Assembly: GCA_016874675.1 (NCBI GenBank)
Contig: VGTL01000012.1
Coordinates: forward strand, 1-52,492
DNA length: 52,492 nucleotides
Source: Methanobacteriota archaeon
GTDB taxonomy: Archaea; Thermoplasmatota; DTKX01; VGTL01
Reading direction: 5' to 3'
The stretch's first letter is position 1. Every line of letters starts with the position of its first letter. The notes beneath the pieces were generated by a model. The model was given only the letters and a program-made list of their open reading frames with translations, searched no databases and had not been told where the DNA came from. The position numbers and the translations under genes are program-made. This document shows, piece by piece, positions 38,462-47,020 of this stretch.

Positions 38462-39783
38462 AGGACGTCTTGGTGATCGGGGGAGGAGTGGCGGGGATAC
38501 AGGCGGCGCTGGACCTGGCCGAGAAGGGCGTGAAGGTCCACCTGGTCGAGAGGACGCCTTCGATCGGCGGCAGGATGGCCCAGCTCGACAAGACCTTCCC
38601 GACCATGGACTGCTCGATATGCATCCTGGCGCCCAAGATGGCCGACTGCGCCGACCACCCGAACATAATAATGCACACCTGCTCGGAGGTCGCGGGCCTT
38701 CAGGGCGAGGCGGGGGACTTCCGGGCCACCGTGCTCAAGCACGCCCGGCACGTCGACGCCTCCAAGTGCACCGGGTGCGGCAAGTGCGCCGAGGTTTGCC
38801 GGTTGAAGGGCCGCATACCCAACGAGTTCGACTTCGGCCTGCGCAAGCGCGGGGCCATCTACCTGCCCTTCCTGCAGGCGGTGCCGCGCGTCATGAACAT
38901 CGATTCGAAGAAATGCATCTTCCTGACAAAGGGCAAGTGCGGCGAGAAGCAGCTTTGCAAGGAGGCCTGCGAGCGGGGCGCCATAGACTTCGACCAGAAG
39001 GACGAGACGGTCACCCTCGACGTCGGCGCCGTCATCGTGGCCACCGGGTTCGACCTCTTCGACCCGTCGGGGATGTTCGAGTACGGCTACGGCCGGTTCC
39101 AAAACGTCCGCACGGCGATGGAGTACGAGCGCCTGATATGCGCCTCCGGGCCGACCGGCGGCCACCTCGAGGTGGAGCCGACCAAGGAGCACCCCGGGAG
39201 CATGGCGTTCATCCAGTGCGTCGGCGCCCGCGACCTGCGCCTGAGCCCCTTCTGCTGCAGCGTGTGCTGCATGTACGCCACGAAGGAGGCGGTGCTGGTC
39301 AAGGAGCACTACCCGGACACCGACTGCACGATATTCAACGTGGACATGCGCGCGCTGGGCAAGGGCTTCGAGGAGTTCGTCGAGCGCGCCCGGGACGAGT
39401 ACGGCGTGCGCTTCCTCCGGGCCCGGCCGGGCCAGGTGACCGAGGACCCGGCGACGAAGAGGCTGACCGTGTGGTACGAGGACCCGGCGTCGGGGAAGGT
39501 GACCTCGATGGAGGCGGACATGGTCGTGCTGGCGACGGCGCTGGTGCCCGGCGCCGGGGTCGCGCAGCTGGCGAAGGCACTGGGGATAGAGCTCGACGAG
39601 TCCGCCTTCTTCAAGGTGAGGGACCCGCTGATGTCGCCGGTGGAGTCGACGCGCCCGGGGGTGTTCATCGCCGGCTACTGCGAGACCCCCAAGGACATCC
39701 CGGAGAGCGTCGCCCAGGCCTCGGGGGCGGCCGCGCGGGCATTCGAGGTACTGAAGCGGAAGGGAGGTGCCGCGCATGCCTGA
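38458..39783 (+). CDS. HdrA, A1 half (QmoA-like)
   Basis: 441 residues. It begins directly with the FAD motif VLVIGGGVAGIQAALDL, has the Cys motif MDCSICILAPKM, then an inserted ferredoxin with CTGCGKCAEVCRLKGRIP and a second, unusual set (CGEKQLCKEACERGAI). It ends after the FAD domain (SVAQASGAAARAFEV) without a C-terminal ferredoxin. It thus lacks both ends of a complete HdrA, and the next gene supplies them. ATG 38458 overlaps the previous stop by 4 bases, and the next gene starts inside its 3' end. Comparable in size to QmoA. Confidence 0.86.
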   Translation: MKDVLVIGGGVAGIQAALDLAEKGVKVHLVERTPSIGGRMAQLDKTFPTMDCSICILAPKMADCADHPNIIMHTCSEVAGLQGEAGDFRATVLKHARHVDASKCTGCGKCAEVCRLKGRIPNEFDFGLRKRGAIYLPFLQAVPRVMNIDSKKCIFLTKGKCGEKQLCKEACERGAIDFDQKDETVTLDVGAVIVATGFDLFDPSGMFEYGYGRFQNVRTAMEYERLICASGPTGGHLEVEPTKEHPGSMAFIQCVGARDLRLSPFCCSVCCMYATKEAVLVKEHYPDTDCTIFNVDMRALGKGFEEFVERARDEYGVRFLRARPGQVTEDPATKRLTVWYEDPASGKVTSMEADMVVLATALVPGAGVAQLAKALGIELDESAFFKVRDPLMSPVESTRPGVFIAGYCETPKDIPESVAQASGAAARAFEVLKRKGGAAHA

Positions 39784-41620
39784 GGAGAAGGCGCAGGGCG
39801 CAGGGCGCGAGGCGCAAGGGAAGGAGGAAGGCGCAAGGGACAAGGGAGTGGGGAAGGATGGCGGGGAGAATCCCGTTCCGCTTTCTGCCTCGCCCCTTGA
39901 GCCCTCCTCCCTTGCGCCTTGCGCCTTGCGCCCTGCGCCTTGCAGGATCGGCGTGTTCATCTGCCACTGCGGCTCAAACATCGGCGGCATCGTCGACGTC
40001 CCGGCCGTGGTGGAGTACGCCTCGAGGCTCAAGGACGTGGTGCACGCCGAGCGGAACCTGTACACCTGCGCCGACGACGGGCTGACGGCCATAAAGACCG
40101 CGATATCGAAGCACGGCCTCAACCGGGTGCTGGTCGCCTCCTGCACGCCCCGCACGCACGCGCCGCTTTTCCGAAGGACATGCGAGGCCGCCGGGCTCAA
40201 CCAGTACCTCTTCGAGTTCGTCAATCTGCGCGAGCACTGCTCCTGGGTGCACATGAGGGAGCCCGCCCGGGCCACGGAGAAGGCGAAGGCGCTCGTGAAG
40301 ATGGGCGTCGCCCGCGCCCGCCTGCTGGAGAGGCAGGAGGAGCCGGTGCTCGACATAGAGCCCGCCGCGATGGTGCTCGGCGGCGGGGTGGCGGGCCTGA
40401 GCGCCGCCCTCTCCATCGCCAACCAGGGCTTCCCGGTCCACCTGGTCGAGAGGGAGCCCGAGCTCGGGGGCATGGCCGCCCGGCTCCACCGGATATCGCC
40501 CACCTACCGCAACGCGCGCGAGGTGGTGGGCCCGGTCGCGGAGGCGGTCTCGGCCCACCCCGACATCAGGCTCCACATGCCGGCGACCATGACGGACCTG
40601 TCCGGCTACATCGGGAACTTCGAGGTCACCCTGTCGACGGGCGAGAAGTTCCGCGTCGGCAGCATAGTGGTGGCCACCGGGGCCGACGAGCTGCGGCCGG
40701 ACGGCCTCTACGGCTGGGGCCAGCTGAAGAACGTGGTCACCCAGATGGAGCTTGAGCGCCTGATGGCGGCGGGCCCGTTCACGCGGCCGAAGAGCGTCGT
40801 CATGATACAGTGCGCCGGCTCCCGGGGCCAGAAGGTCTCCTACTGCTCCAAGCGCTGCTGCTTCACGGCGATAAAGAACGCGATACTGCTCAAGGAGGAA
40901 TCGCCCGACACGGAGGTGCACATCCTCCACAACGAGATCCACGTATACGGAGTGGCGTTCGAGAAGGAGTACCGGAGGGCCCAGGAGCTCGGGGTGAGGT
41001 TCAGCCGCTACTCGCCCGAGAAGCCCTCCGTCTCCGAGCAAAACGGGCGCCTGAACGTGAACTTCTACGACGAGGGGCTCCGCCGCGAGCGCGACCTCCC
41101 GGCGGACCTCGTGGTGCTCTCCACGCCTCTCGTGGCCCGGCCCGAGGCCGAGGAGCTCTCCAAGATGCTGAAGGTCCCGCTGGGCCAGGACCGGTTCTTC
41201 TTCGAGGCGCACGTGAAGCTTCGGCCGGTGGACTTCGCCACCGACGGGATATTCATCTGCGGCACCGCCAAGGGGCCCACGAACATAGGCGAGTGCGTGG
41301 AGCAGGCGCTGGGCGCCGCCTCCCGGGCGGCCATACCTCTCGCCAAGGGCCGGGTGCGGGTGGAGGCCATAACCTCCCGGGTGAACACGGACACCTGCCG
41401 GGGGTGCGGGCGCTGCGAATCCGAGTGCGACTACCACGCCATATCCCTCGTGCCGGTGAACGACGCGTTCGGGAACCGGCTGGTGGCCCGCGTCAACGAG
41501 GGCCTGTGCAAGGGCTGCGGGAAGTGCTCCTCGATATGCTGCAACCGCTCGATATCGCTGCGCCACTTCACCACGCCGCAGATAATGGCGATGGTGGAGG
41601 CGGCCCTGGAGGAGGGGTGA
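39776..41620 (+). CDS. HdrA, A2 half with repeat-encoded N-terminus
   Basis: 614 residues. Residues 5-57 are low complexity and encoded by a repeat hairpin. The protein proper begins RIGVFICHCGSNIGGIVDVP (about residue 57), followed by ASCTPRTHAPLF, the FAD motif AMVLGGGVAGLSAAL without the Cys motif, and a C-terminal ferredoxin (CRGCGRCESECDYHAI, CKGCGKCSSICCNRSI). It complements the A1 half upstream. I chose ATG 39776 because gggaggtg lies 6 bases before it and it overlaps the A1 stop by 8 bases; GTG 39767 lies within that ribosome-binding site. Confidence 0.86.
   Translation: MPEEKAQGAGREAQGKEEGARDKGVGKDGGENPVPLSASPLEPSSLAPCALRPAPCRIGVFICHCGSNIGGIVDVPAVVEYASRLKDVVHAERNLYTCADDGLTAIKTAISKHGLNRVLVASCTPRTHAPLFRRTCEAAGLNQYLFEFVNLREHCSWVHMREPARATEKAKALVKMGVARARLLERQEEPVLDIEPAAMVLGGGVAGLSAALSIANQGFPVHLVEREPELGGMAARLHRISPTYRNAREVVGPVAEAVSAHPDIRLHMPATMTDLSGYIGNFEVTLSTGEKFRVGSIVVATGADELRPDGLYGWGQLKNVVTQMELERLMAAGPFTRPKSVVMIQCAGSRGQKVSYCSKRCCFTAIKNAILLKEESPDTEVHILHNEIHVYGVAFEKEYRRAQELGVRFSRYSPEKPSVSEQNGRLNVNFYDEGLRRERDLPADLVVLSTPLVARPEAEELSKMLKVPLGQDRFFFEAHVKLRPVDFATDGIFICGTAKGPTNIGECVEQALGAASRAAIPLAKGRVRVEAITSRVNTDTCRGCGRCESECDYHAISLVPVNDAFGNRLVARVNEGLCKGCGKCSSICCNRSISLRHFTTPQIMAMVEAALEEG
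39787..39947. repeat. In-frame word hairpin at the 5' end of the A2-half gene
   Basis: Left arm aaggcgcagggcgcagggcg, cgaggcgcaagggaaggagg, aaggcgcaagggacaaggg; loop of about 50 bases; right arm cccttgagccctcctccctt, gcgccttgcgccttgcgccc, tgcgccttgcag. The words are ggcgcaa/ggcgcag and complements. The hairpin keeps the frame and encodes about 53 residues before the conserved domain. Confidence 0.9.
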
Positions 41621-41621
41621 G

Positions 41622-42788
41622 ATGGCTGCCGACGAAGCGAAGCAGAAGCTGGATGGCCTCATAAAGAAGACCGGCGCGTTCGACTGCGTGGAGTGCGGCA
41701 AGTGCACGTCGCTGTGCCCGATCACGAAGGAGGACCCCAATTTCGCCCCGCGCCTCATAGTCGTCAAGGCGCTGGAGGGGATGGCCGAGCAGGTGGCCGG
41801 CGCCCGCGACATCTGGGTGTGCCTGACCTGCGCCCGCTGCAGCGCCAAGTGCCCCTACAAGGTGAACTACACCGAGTTCATCCGCGGGATGCGCGAGACC
41901 GCCCGCAAGGGCGGCGTCGCCCCCGCCTGCTCGGAGGGGGGGCTCATGAACTCGCTGGCCGGCCTCATGACCAAGCCGGATCTTGGGCAGAACCGCCTGG
42001 GCTGGCTGGAGGAGGGGATGAAGGTGGCCGAGAAGGGCCAATACCTCCTGTTCACCGGGTGCACGCCCTACCTCAACGTGATATTCGGCGAGAAGGACGA
42101 CCGGGTGCTCGAGGGGACCAAGGCGGCGGTGCGCATACTGAACAAGCTGGGCATCACGCCCGTCGTGAGCGCCGACGAGAGGTGCTGCGGCCACGACCAG
42201 TACTGGGCCGGCGACAGGGAGACGTTCGAGAAGCTCGCGAGGCTCAACATCGAGTGGATAAAGTCAACAGGGGCAAAGACGGTGCTCGCCACCTGCCCGG
42301 AGTGCTTCCGGGCCCTGACCAAGGACTACCAGAAGGTGGACCCGGACTTCGACATCGAGGTGCTCCACATCTCCGAGTTCCTTTGCGACCAGCTCGAGGA
42401 CGGCAAGCTCAAGCTCACGAAGGAAGTGCCGGAGACGGTCACCTACCACGACGGCTGCCGGCTGGCGCGCCACATCGGGGTGGTGGACGAGCCGCGGATG
42501 CTTTTGGAGAAGGTCCCCGGGCTCAAGATGGCGGAGATGGAGAGCGCCGGCGATGAGAGCGCCTGCTGCGGCGTCAGCGCCCTGATGAACTGCGACAACA
42601 CCTCGAAGAGCATCCAGCTCAGGCGCCTGAAGGAGGCCAAGGCCACCGGGGCGTCGCGCATGCTGGCGTTCTGCCCCAAGTGCCGCATCCACTTCAAGTG
42701 CGCGCGGACGGGCAACCTGCCCTTCCCCAAGGAGGAGGTGGACATCGACGTGGTCGACTTCCTCACTGTGCTGGACAGGGCGATCTGA
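41622..42788 (+). CDS. HdrC-HdrB fusion (HdrD-like)
   Basis: 388 residues. HdrC part: CVECGKCTSLCPITK and CLTCARCSAKCPYK. HdrB part: first CCG domain GCTPYLNV, RCCGHDQYW, TCPECFRAL; second DGCRLARH, ACCGVSALMN, FCPKCRIHFKC. All cluster ligands are present. It is closest by eye to the fusion at 32083 (shared FAPRLIVVK segment). ATG 41622 overlaps the end of the A2-half stop region (tgagatg). This is the last gene before the promoter at 42,890, so it probably ends the first transcription unit. Confidence 0.88.
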   Translation: MAADEAKQKLDGLIKKTGAFDCVECGKCTSLCPITKEDPNFAPRLIVVKALEGMAEQVAGARDIWVCLTCARCSAKCPYKVNYTEFIRGMRETARKGGVAPACSEGGLMNSLAGLMTKPDLGQNRLGWLEEGMKVAEKGQYLLFTGCTPYLNVIFGEKDDRVLEGTKAAVRILNKLGITPVVSADERCCGHDQYWAGDRETFEKLARLNIEWIKSTGAKTVLATCPECFRALTKDYQKVDPDFDIEVLHISEFLCDQLEDGKLKLTKEVPETVTYHDGCRLARHIGVVDEPRMLLEKVPGLKMAEMESAGDESACCGVSALMNCDNTSKSIQLRRLKEAKATGASRMLAFCPKCRIHFKCARTGNLPFPKEEVDIDVVDFLTVLDRAI

Positions 42789-42880
42789 AGGGTGGTGGCG
42801 GGTGTCCGGAAGGGGCATTTCCAATGGTGCGGCGGGCGTCGCCGGCGGGCCGGCGGAGGGCATCCGGGAGGGCGCCGCCC

Positions 42881-42899
42881 GATATGATTATATAATATC
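42881..42899 (+). promoter_or_regulatory. Promoter of the second Hdr transcription unit
   Basis: gatatgattatataatatc: a strong TATA box (ttatataata) that is itself part of nested inverted repeats, namely the palindrome attatataat (42887-42896) within gatat...atatc. Transcription would start near 42,920, and ggagggtg/ggaagg ribosome-binding stretches precede ATG 42952. Confidence 0.65.
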
Positions 42900-42951
42900 A
42901 AGCTATTCAACGGCCGGGGTAGAATAGAGGGAAATCGGAGGGTGTGGAAGG

Positions 42952-43173
42952 ATGGTTAAAATCATCGAGAAGGTGCCGGGCACGCCCGACAAGCGCCAGG
43001 TGCTCATCGAGCTCTCCTGCGCCAGCGAGAGCTGCGACCCGTGCACCTATCCGAACTGCCAGAGGTACGTGCGGGAGCAGTCCAAGAGCAAGAAGCCGGT
43101 GATCCGGCGCATCCGGGAGCTTTCGGCGGAGGAGTTCCGCAAGATGACCAAGACGCCGCGCTCGAAGGAGTAG
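42952..43173 (+). CDS. Small cysteine-rich protein leading the second Hdr unit
   Basis: 73 residues: a strand-rich start (KIIEKVPGTPDKRQVLIEL), then a compact five-cysteine patch, SCASESCDPCTYPNCQRYV, and a basic tail (QSKSKKPVIRRIREL). Four or five closely spaced cysteines suggest a zinc or iron-sulfur site, though the spacing is not that of a ferredoxin. It has its own promoter and is separated from the next hdrA half by 46 bases, so it is probably co-transcribed. No family recognised. A regulatory or assembly role is a guess. Confidence 0.65.
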   Translation: MVKIIEKVPGTPDKRQVLIELSCASESCDPCTYPNCQRYVREQSKSKKPVIRRIRELSAEEFRKMTKTPRSKE

Positions 43174-43219
43174 GCGGGGCGCGGGAGCGAGGGTACAGGT
43201 CAATGGAGAGTGGGGTACG

Positions 43220-44611
43220 ATGTCGACCGAGGAAGTGAAGCCAAAGGGCCCCGGCGCCGCGGTGGCGGAGGGCCGGGTTCTGGTGATAGGCGGTGGCGTG
43301 GCGGGCATCCAGGCCTCGTTGGACCTGGCCGACGCCGGCGCGCAGGTCTACCTGGTCGAGAAGTCGCCAAGCATCGGCGGCTGGATGGCCTTCCTGGACA
43401 AGACCTTCCCGACCAACGACTGCTCGATATGCATCCTGGCGCCCAAGATGGCCGACTGCTTCGGCCACCCCAACATCAACGTGCTCACGAGCTCCAAGGT
43501 CATCGGGGTGAAGGGCGAGGCCGGGAAGTTCACGGTGACCATACTGCGCAAGTCCCGCTTCATCGACGAGGAGAAGTGCACCGGGTGCCTGGAGTGCGTC
43601 GAGAAGTGCCCGACGAAGGTGCCCAACGAGTTCGAGTTCGGGCTGGGAATCCGCAAGGCCATCTACATCCCGTTCATGCAGGCGGTGCCGCGCGTCGTCA
43701 GCATCGACCGGGAGCACTGCATCAAGCTCACCAAGGACAAGTGCGGCGTCTGCGAGAAGACCTGCAAGCGGGGCGCGGTGGACTACGAGATGAAGGACCA
43801 GGAGGCCGAGATAAAGGTCCAGGCGATCATCGTCGCCATTGGATTCGAACCGTGGGACCCGACCACCTCCCGCGAGTACGGCTACGGCCGCTACCCGAAC
43901 GTCTATACGGCCATCGAGTTCGAGCGCATAATCAACGCCTCCGGGCCGACCGGGGGCCACATCCAGCGACGCAGCGACGGCCAGAGGCCCCGCAAGATAG
44001 CGTACATCCAGTGCGTCGGCTCGCGGAACCCGGCCGTGGGCCACCCCTACTGCTGCTCGGTCTGCTGCATGCACTCGACCAAGGAGGCGATGCTCGCCCG
44101 CGAGCACCACGACGACATGGAGAGCACGATATTCTACAAGGACATGCGCACCTTCGGCAAGGGATTCAACGAGTACATGGAGCGGGCCAAGAGGGACTAC
44201 GGCGTGCGCTATGTCAACTCCGACGCCACGGTCGAGGAGAACAAGGACAACCACAACCCCATCGTGGTCTACGACGTGGCGGGCAAGAGCGAGCGCGAGG
44301 AGTTCGACATGGTGGTGCTCGCCAACACGCTGATACCGCGGGCGAGCTCGCAGGAGCTGGCGCAGGTGCTGGGCATCCCGCTGACGGAGTTCAGCTTCTT
44401 CAAGTCCAAGGACCGGATCCTTCACCCGACCGACACCTCCCGCGACGGGATATTCCTGGCCGGATACTGCGCCGGTCCGGCGGACATACCCGAGTGCGTC
44501 GCCCAGGGCTCGGCGGCGGCGTCGCGGGCGATGGACATCATCACGCACCATTCGGCCAAGGGGGCCCACGCGGCCAAGGAGACGCACGCGACCAAGGAGG
44601 CCTCCGCATGA
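43220..44611 (+). CDS. HdrA, A1 half (QmoA-like)
   Basis: 463 residues. VLVIGGGVAGIQASLDL, Cys motif NDCSICILAPKM, inserted ferredoxin with CTGCLECVEKCPTKVP and CGVCEKTCKRGAV, then the second half of the FAD domain ending SAAASRAMDI and a short His/Lys/Ala tail (KGAHAAKETHATKEASA). No N-terminal Cys domain and no C-terminal ferredoxin. It is most like the A1 half at 38458. The tail replaces the linker seen in the fused versions. Its stop overlaps the A2 start by 4 bases. Confidence 0.86.
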   Translation: MSTEEVKPKGPGAAVAEGRVLVIGGGVAGIQASLDLADAGAQVYLVEKSPSIGGWMAFLDKTFPTNDCSICILAPKMADCFGHPNINVLTSSKVIGVKGEAGKFTVTILRKSRFIDEEKCTGCLECVEKCPTKVPNEFEFGLGIRKAIYIPFMQAVPRVVSIDREHCIKLTKDKCGVCEKTCKRGAVDYEMKDQEAEIKVQAIIVAIGFEPWDPTTSREYGYGRYPNVYTAIEFERIINASGPTGGHIQRRSDGQRPRKIAYIQCVGSRNPAVGHPYCCSVCCMHSTKEAMLAREHHDDMESTIFYKDMRTFGKGFNEYMERAKRDYGVRYVNSDATVEENKDNHNPIVVYDVAGKSEREEFDMVVLANTLIPRASSQELAQVLGIPLTEFSFFKSKDRILHPTDTSRDGIFLAGYCAGPADIPECVAQGSAAASRAMDIITHHSAKGAHAAKETHATKEASA

Positions 44612-46470
44612 GCGAGGATATCAGGATAGGCGTCTTCATCTGCCACTGCGGGCACAACATAGGCGGCTTCGTGGACGTGCCGGCGGTCACCGAGTACGCC
44701 AAGACGCTCCCCGGCGTGGTGTTCGCCACGCACAACCTGTACACCTGCGCCGACGACGGCCTGCGGTGCATAAAGGACAACATCAAGGAGCACAACCTCA
44801 ACCGCGTGATAGTGGCGTCCTGCACGCCCCGCACCCACGCCCCGCTGTTCCAGGGGGCCTGCCAGGAGGCCGGGCTCAACAAGTACCTGTTCACCTTCGT
44901 CAACATCCGGGAGCACTGCTCCTGGGTCCACATGAAGGAGAAGGAGAACGCCACGAAGAAGGCGAAGGACCTCGTCAAGATGGGCGTGGCCCGCGCGGCG
45001 CTTCTTGCGCCCCAGCAGGAATCCCGCGTGCCGGTGGAGCCGTCGAGCCTCGTCATCGGGGGCGGCGTGGCGGGCATGACCGCGGCGGTCTCGCTGGCCG
45101 ACAAGGGCTTCCAGGTCACGCTCGTGGAGAAGGAGAATGAGCTGGGGGGCATGGTGCTCATCCTGTACAACCTCTACGACGGGGGCGGCGACCCCATGGC
45201 CATGCTCAAGCCGCTGGTGGAGAAAGTCCAGTCCCACCCCAATATCAGGGTCATGCTGAAAAGCCGGATGACGGCGCTGGACGGCTACGTCGGCAACTTC
45301 CGGGCCACGGTCCAGAGGACGGACGGCAGCCAGGAGTTGCAGCTGACGGTCGGCACGATCATCGTCGCCACCGGGGCCATCGACCTCATGCCCGAGGGGC
45401 TCTACGGCTACGACCTGTACGACAACGTGCTGAACCTCACCGAGTTCGAGCTCCTCTGCAAGAAGAAGGAGCTGCCCAAGCTCAAGAGCGTGGCGTTCAT
45501 CCAGTGCGCCGGCTCCCGGGGCCAGAAGGTCTCCTACTGCTCCCGGATATGCTGCACCGTCGCCCTCAAGGGCGCGATGAAGATAATCGACAACCACGAG
45601 GAGCTCATGGGCCGCCAGGTGGTGGACGGGAAGGAGCAGGTGGTCGAGAAGATACGCGTCGAGGAGAAGGCCGCCGAGGACATCGCCGACCGCCGCCGGC
45701 GGCGCCGGCGGATGGACGAGGAGCGCGAGGAGCGCCCGGCCGCGGCCGCCGCGCCGGCCGACGGCGGCGTTGAGGTCACCGTGTTCAACCGCGGCATCAC
45801 CACCTACGGCGTGGACCACGAGCTGTACTACAACAAGGCCCGCGAGAAGCGCGTCCGGTTCGTCCGGTTCACGCCCGAGCGCATCCCCGTGGTCGGCCGG
45901 GAGGGGGACAAGCTCACGGTCACCTACTGGCACGAGACGCTCAAGACCGAGCGGAAGCTCCAGGTGGACATGGTCGTGCTCAGCACGCCCCAGATGGCCC
46001 AGCCCGACTCCCGGGAGCTCTCCCAGATGCTCAAGGTGCCCCTCGGCCAGGAGGGCTTCTTCCTCGAGGCCCACGTGAAACTTAGGCCGGTGGACTTCGC
46101 CACCGACGGGATATTCGTGTGCGGCACGGCCCACGGCCCCGCCGACATAACAGAGTCCGTGGAGCAGGCGGAGGCGGCGGCCTCCCGGGCCTCGATACCG
46201 ATGATGCGCGGGTACGTCCAGGCCGAGGCGCTCACCTCGACGGTGAACTCGGACCTGTGCACCGGGTGCCGGACCTGCGAGTTCACCTGCCCGTACTCGG
46301 CGATAGCGGTGGACCCCAAGACCCAGAAGGCGGTGGTGACCGACGTCCTGTGCAAGGGCTGCGGCACCTGCGCCGCCGGGTGCCCGCGCGGCGCCATCAC
46401 GATGAGGCACTATACTTCCCAGCAGATCGAGGCGGAGATAAAGGCTTTTGCGGAATGCAGGGAGGCTTGA
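44608..46470 (+). CDS. HdrA, A2 half with a charged insertion
   Basis: 620 residues. N-terminal Cys domain RIGVFICHCGHNIGGFVDVP and ASCTPRTHAP; FAD motif SLVIGGGVAGMTAAVSL; C-terminal ferredoxin CTGCRTCEFTCPYSAI and CKGCGTCAAGCPRGAI, both complete with their prolines. A segment of about 55 residues, mostly Glu/Arg/Ala (EEKAAEDIADRRRRRRRMDE then EREERPAAAAAP), is inserted after the CCTVALKGAMKII strand and is absent from the other A2 halves. It looks like a coiled or disordered loop. ATG 44608 overlaps the A1 stop. Confidence 0.86.
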   Translation: MSEDIRIGVFICHCGHNIGGFVDVPAVTEYAKTLPGVVFATHNLYTCADDGLRCIKDNIKEHNLNRVIVASCTPRTHAPLFQGACQEAGLNKYLFTFVNIREHCSWVHMKEKENATKKAKDLVKMGVARAALLAPQQESRVPVEPSSLVIGGGVAGMTAAVSLADKGFQVTLVEKENELGGMVLILYNLYDGGGDPMAMLKPLVEKVQSHPNIRVMLKSRMTALDGYVGNFRATVQRTDGSQELQLTVGTIIVATGAIDLMPEGLYGYDLYDNVLNLTEFELLCKKKELPKLKSVAFIQCAGSRGQKVSYCSRICCTVALKGAMKIIDNHEELMGRQVVDGKEQVVEKIRVEEKAAEDIADRRRRRRRMDEEREERPAAAAAPADGGVEVTVFNRGITTYGVDHELYYNKAREKRVRFVRFTPERIPVVGREGDKLTVTYWHETLKTERKLQVDMVVLSTPQMAQPDSRELSQMLKVPLGQEGFFLEAHVKLRPVDFATDGIFVCGTAHGPADITESVEQAEAAASRASIPMMRGYVQAEALTSTVNSDLCTGCRTCEFTCPYSAIAVDPKTQKAVVTDVLCKGCGTCAAGCPRGAITMRHYTSQQIEAEIKAFAECREA

Positions 46471-46474
46471 AAAT

Positions 46475-47020
46475 ATGGCCGACGACGTCATAGACGCGGA
46501 CGAGCTCGACCCCGGCTTCAAGTACGAGATATCGAAGCAGCCCGGGGGGGAGAACCTGAAGCTGTGCTTCCAGTGCGGGACGTGCAGCGGCACCTGCCCG
46601 GTGAGGGCCATCAACGACAAGTACAATCCCCGCCGGATAATCCGCATGGCCCTTCTCGGCATGCGCAAGGAGGTGCTGTGCTCCGACTTCATCTGGCTGT
46701 GCTCGACCTGCTACGCCTGCCACGAGCGATGCCCCCAGAACGTCCGCATCCCCGAGCTCATGTTCGCCATACGCAACATCGCCCTGCGCGAGGGCAACAT
46801 CCACCCGGTGTACAAAGGCTACGTCGACGCGCTCGACGGCCACGGCCGGCTCCTAGAGGTGGGCGAGTTCGAGAACGAAAAGAGGGTCAAGTACGGCCTG
46901 CCGCCCATCGCCGAGGAGAAGGAGCGCGTGAGGAAGATATTCCACCACACCCGGATAAAGGACCGGACGGACGGCAAGCTCAAGGGCGGGGAGGCCTGCG
47001 CCACGGAGGGGAGCAAATGA
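46475..47020 (+). CDS. hdrC: HdrC, [4Fe-4S] electron-wire subunit
   Basis: 181 residues from ATG 46475, which follows ggagg (46461-46465) and the previous stop. Two complete clusters: CFQCGTCSGTCPVR and CSTCYACHERCPQN. It resembles the hdrC at 27242 but lacks the long N-terminal extension. It overlaps hdrB by 4 bases, the usual C-B order. Confidence 0.9.
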   Translation: MADDVIDADELDPGFKYEISKQPGGENLKLCFQCGTCSGTCPVRAINDKYNPRRIIRMALLGMRKEVLCSDFIWLCSTCYACHERCPQNVRIPELMFAIRNIALREGNIHPVYKGYVDALDGHGRLLEVGEFENEKRVKYGLPPIAEEKERVRKIFHHTRIKDRTDGKLKGGEACATEGSK

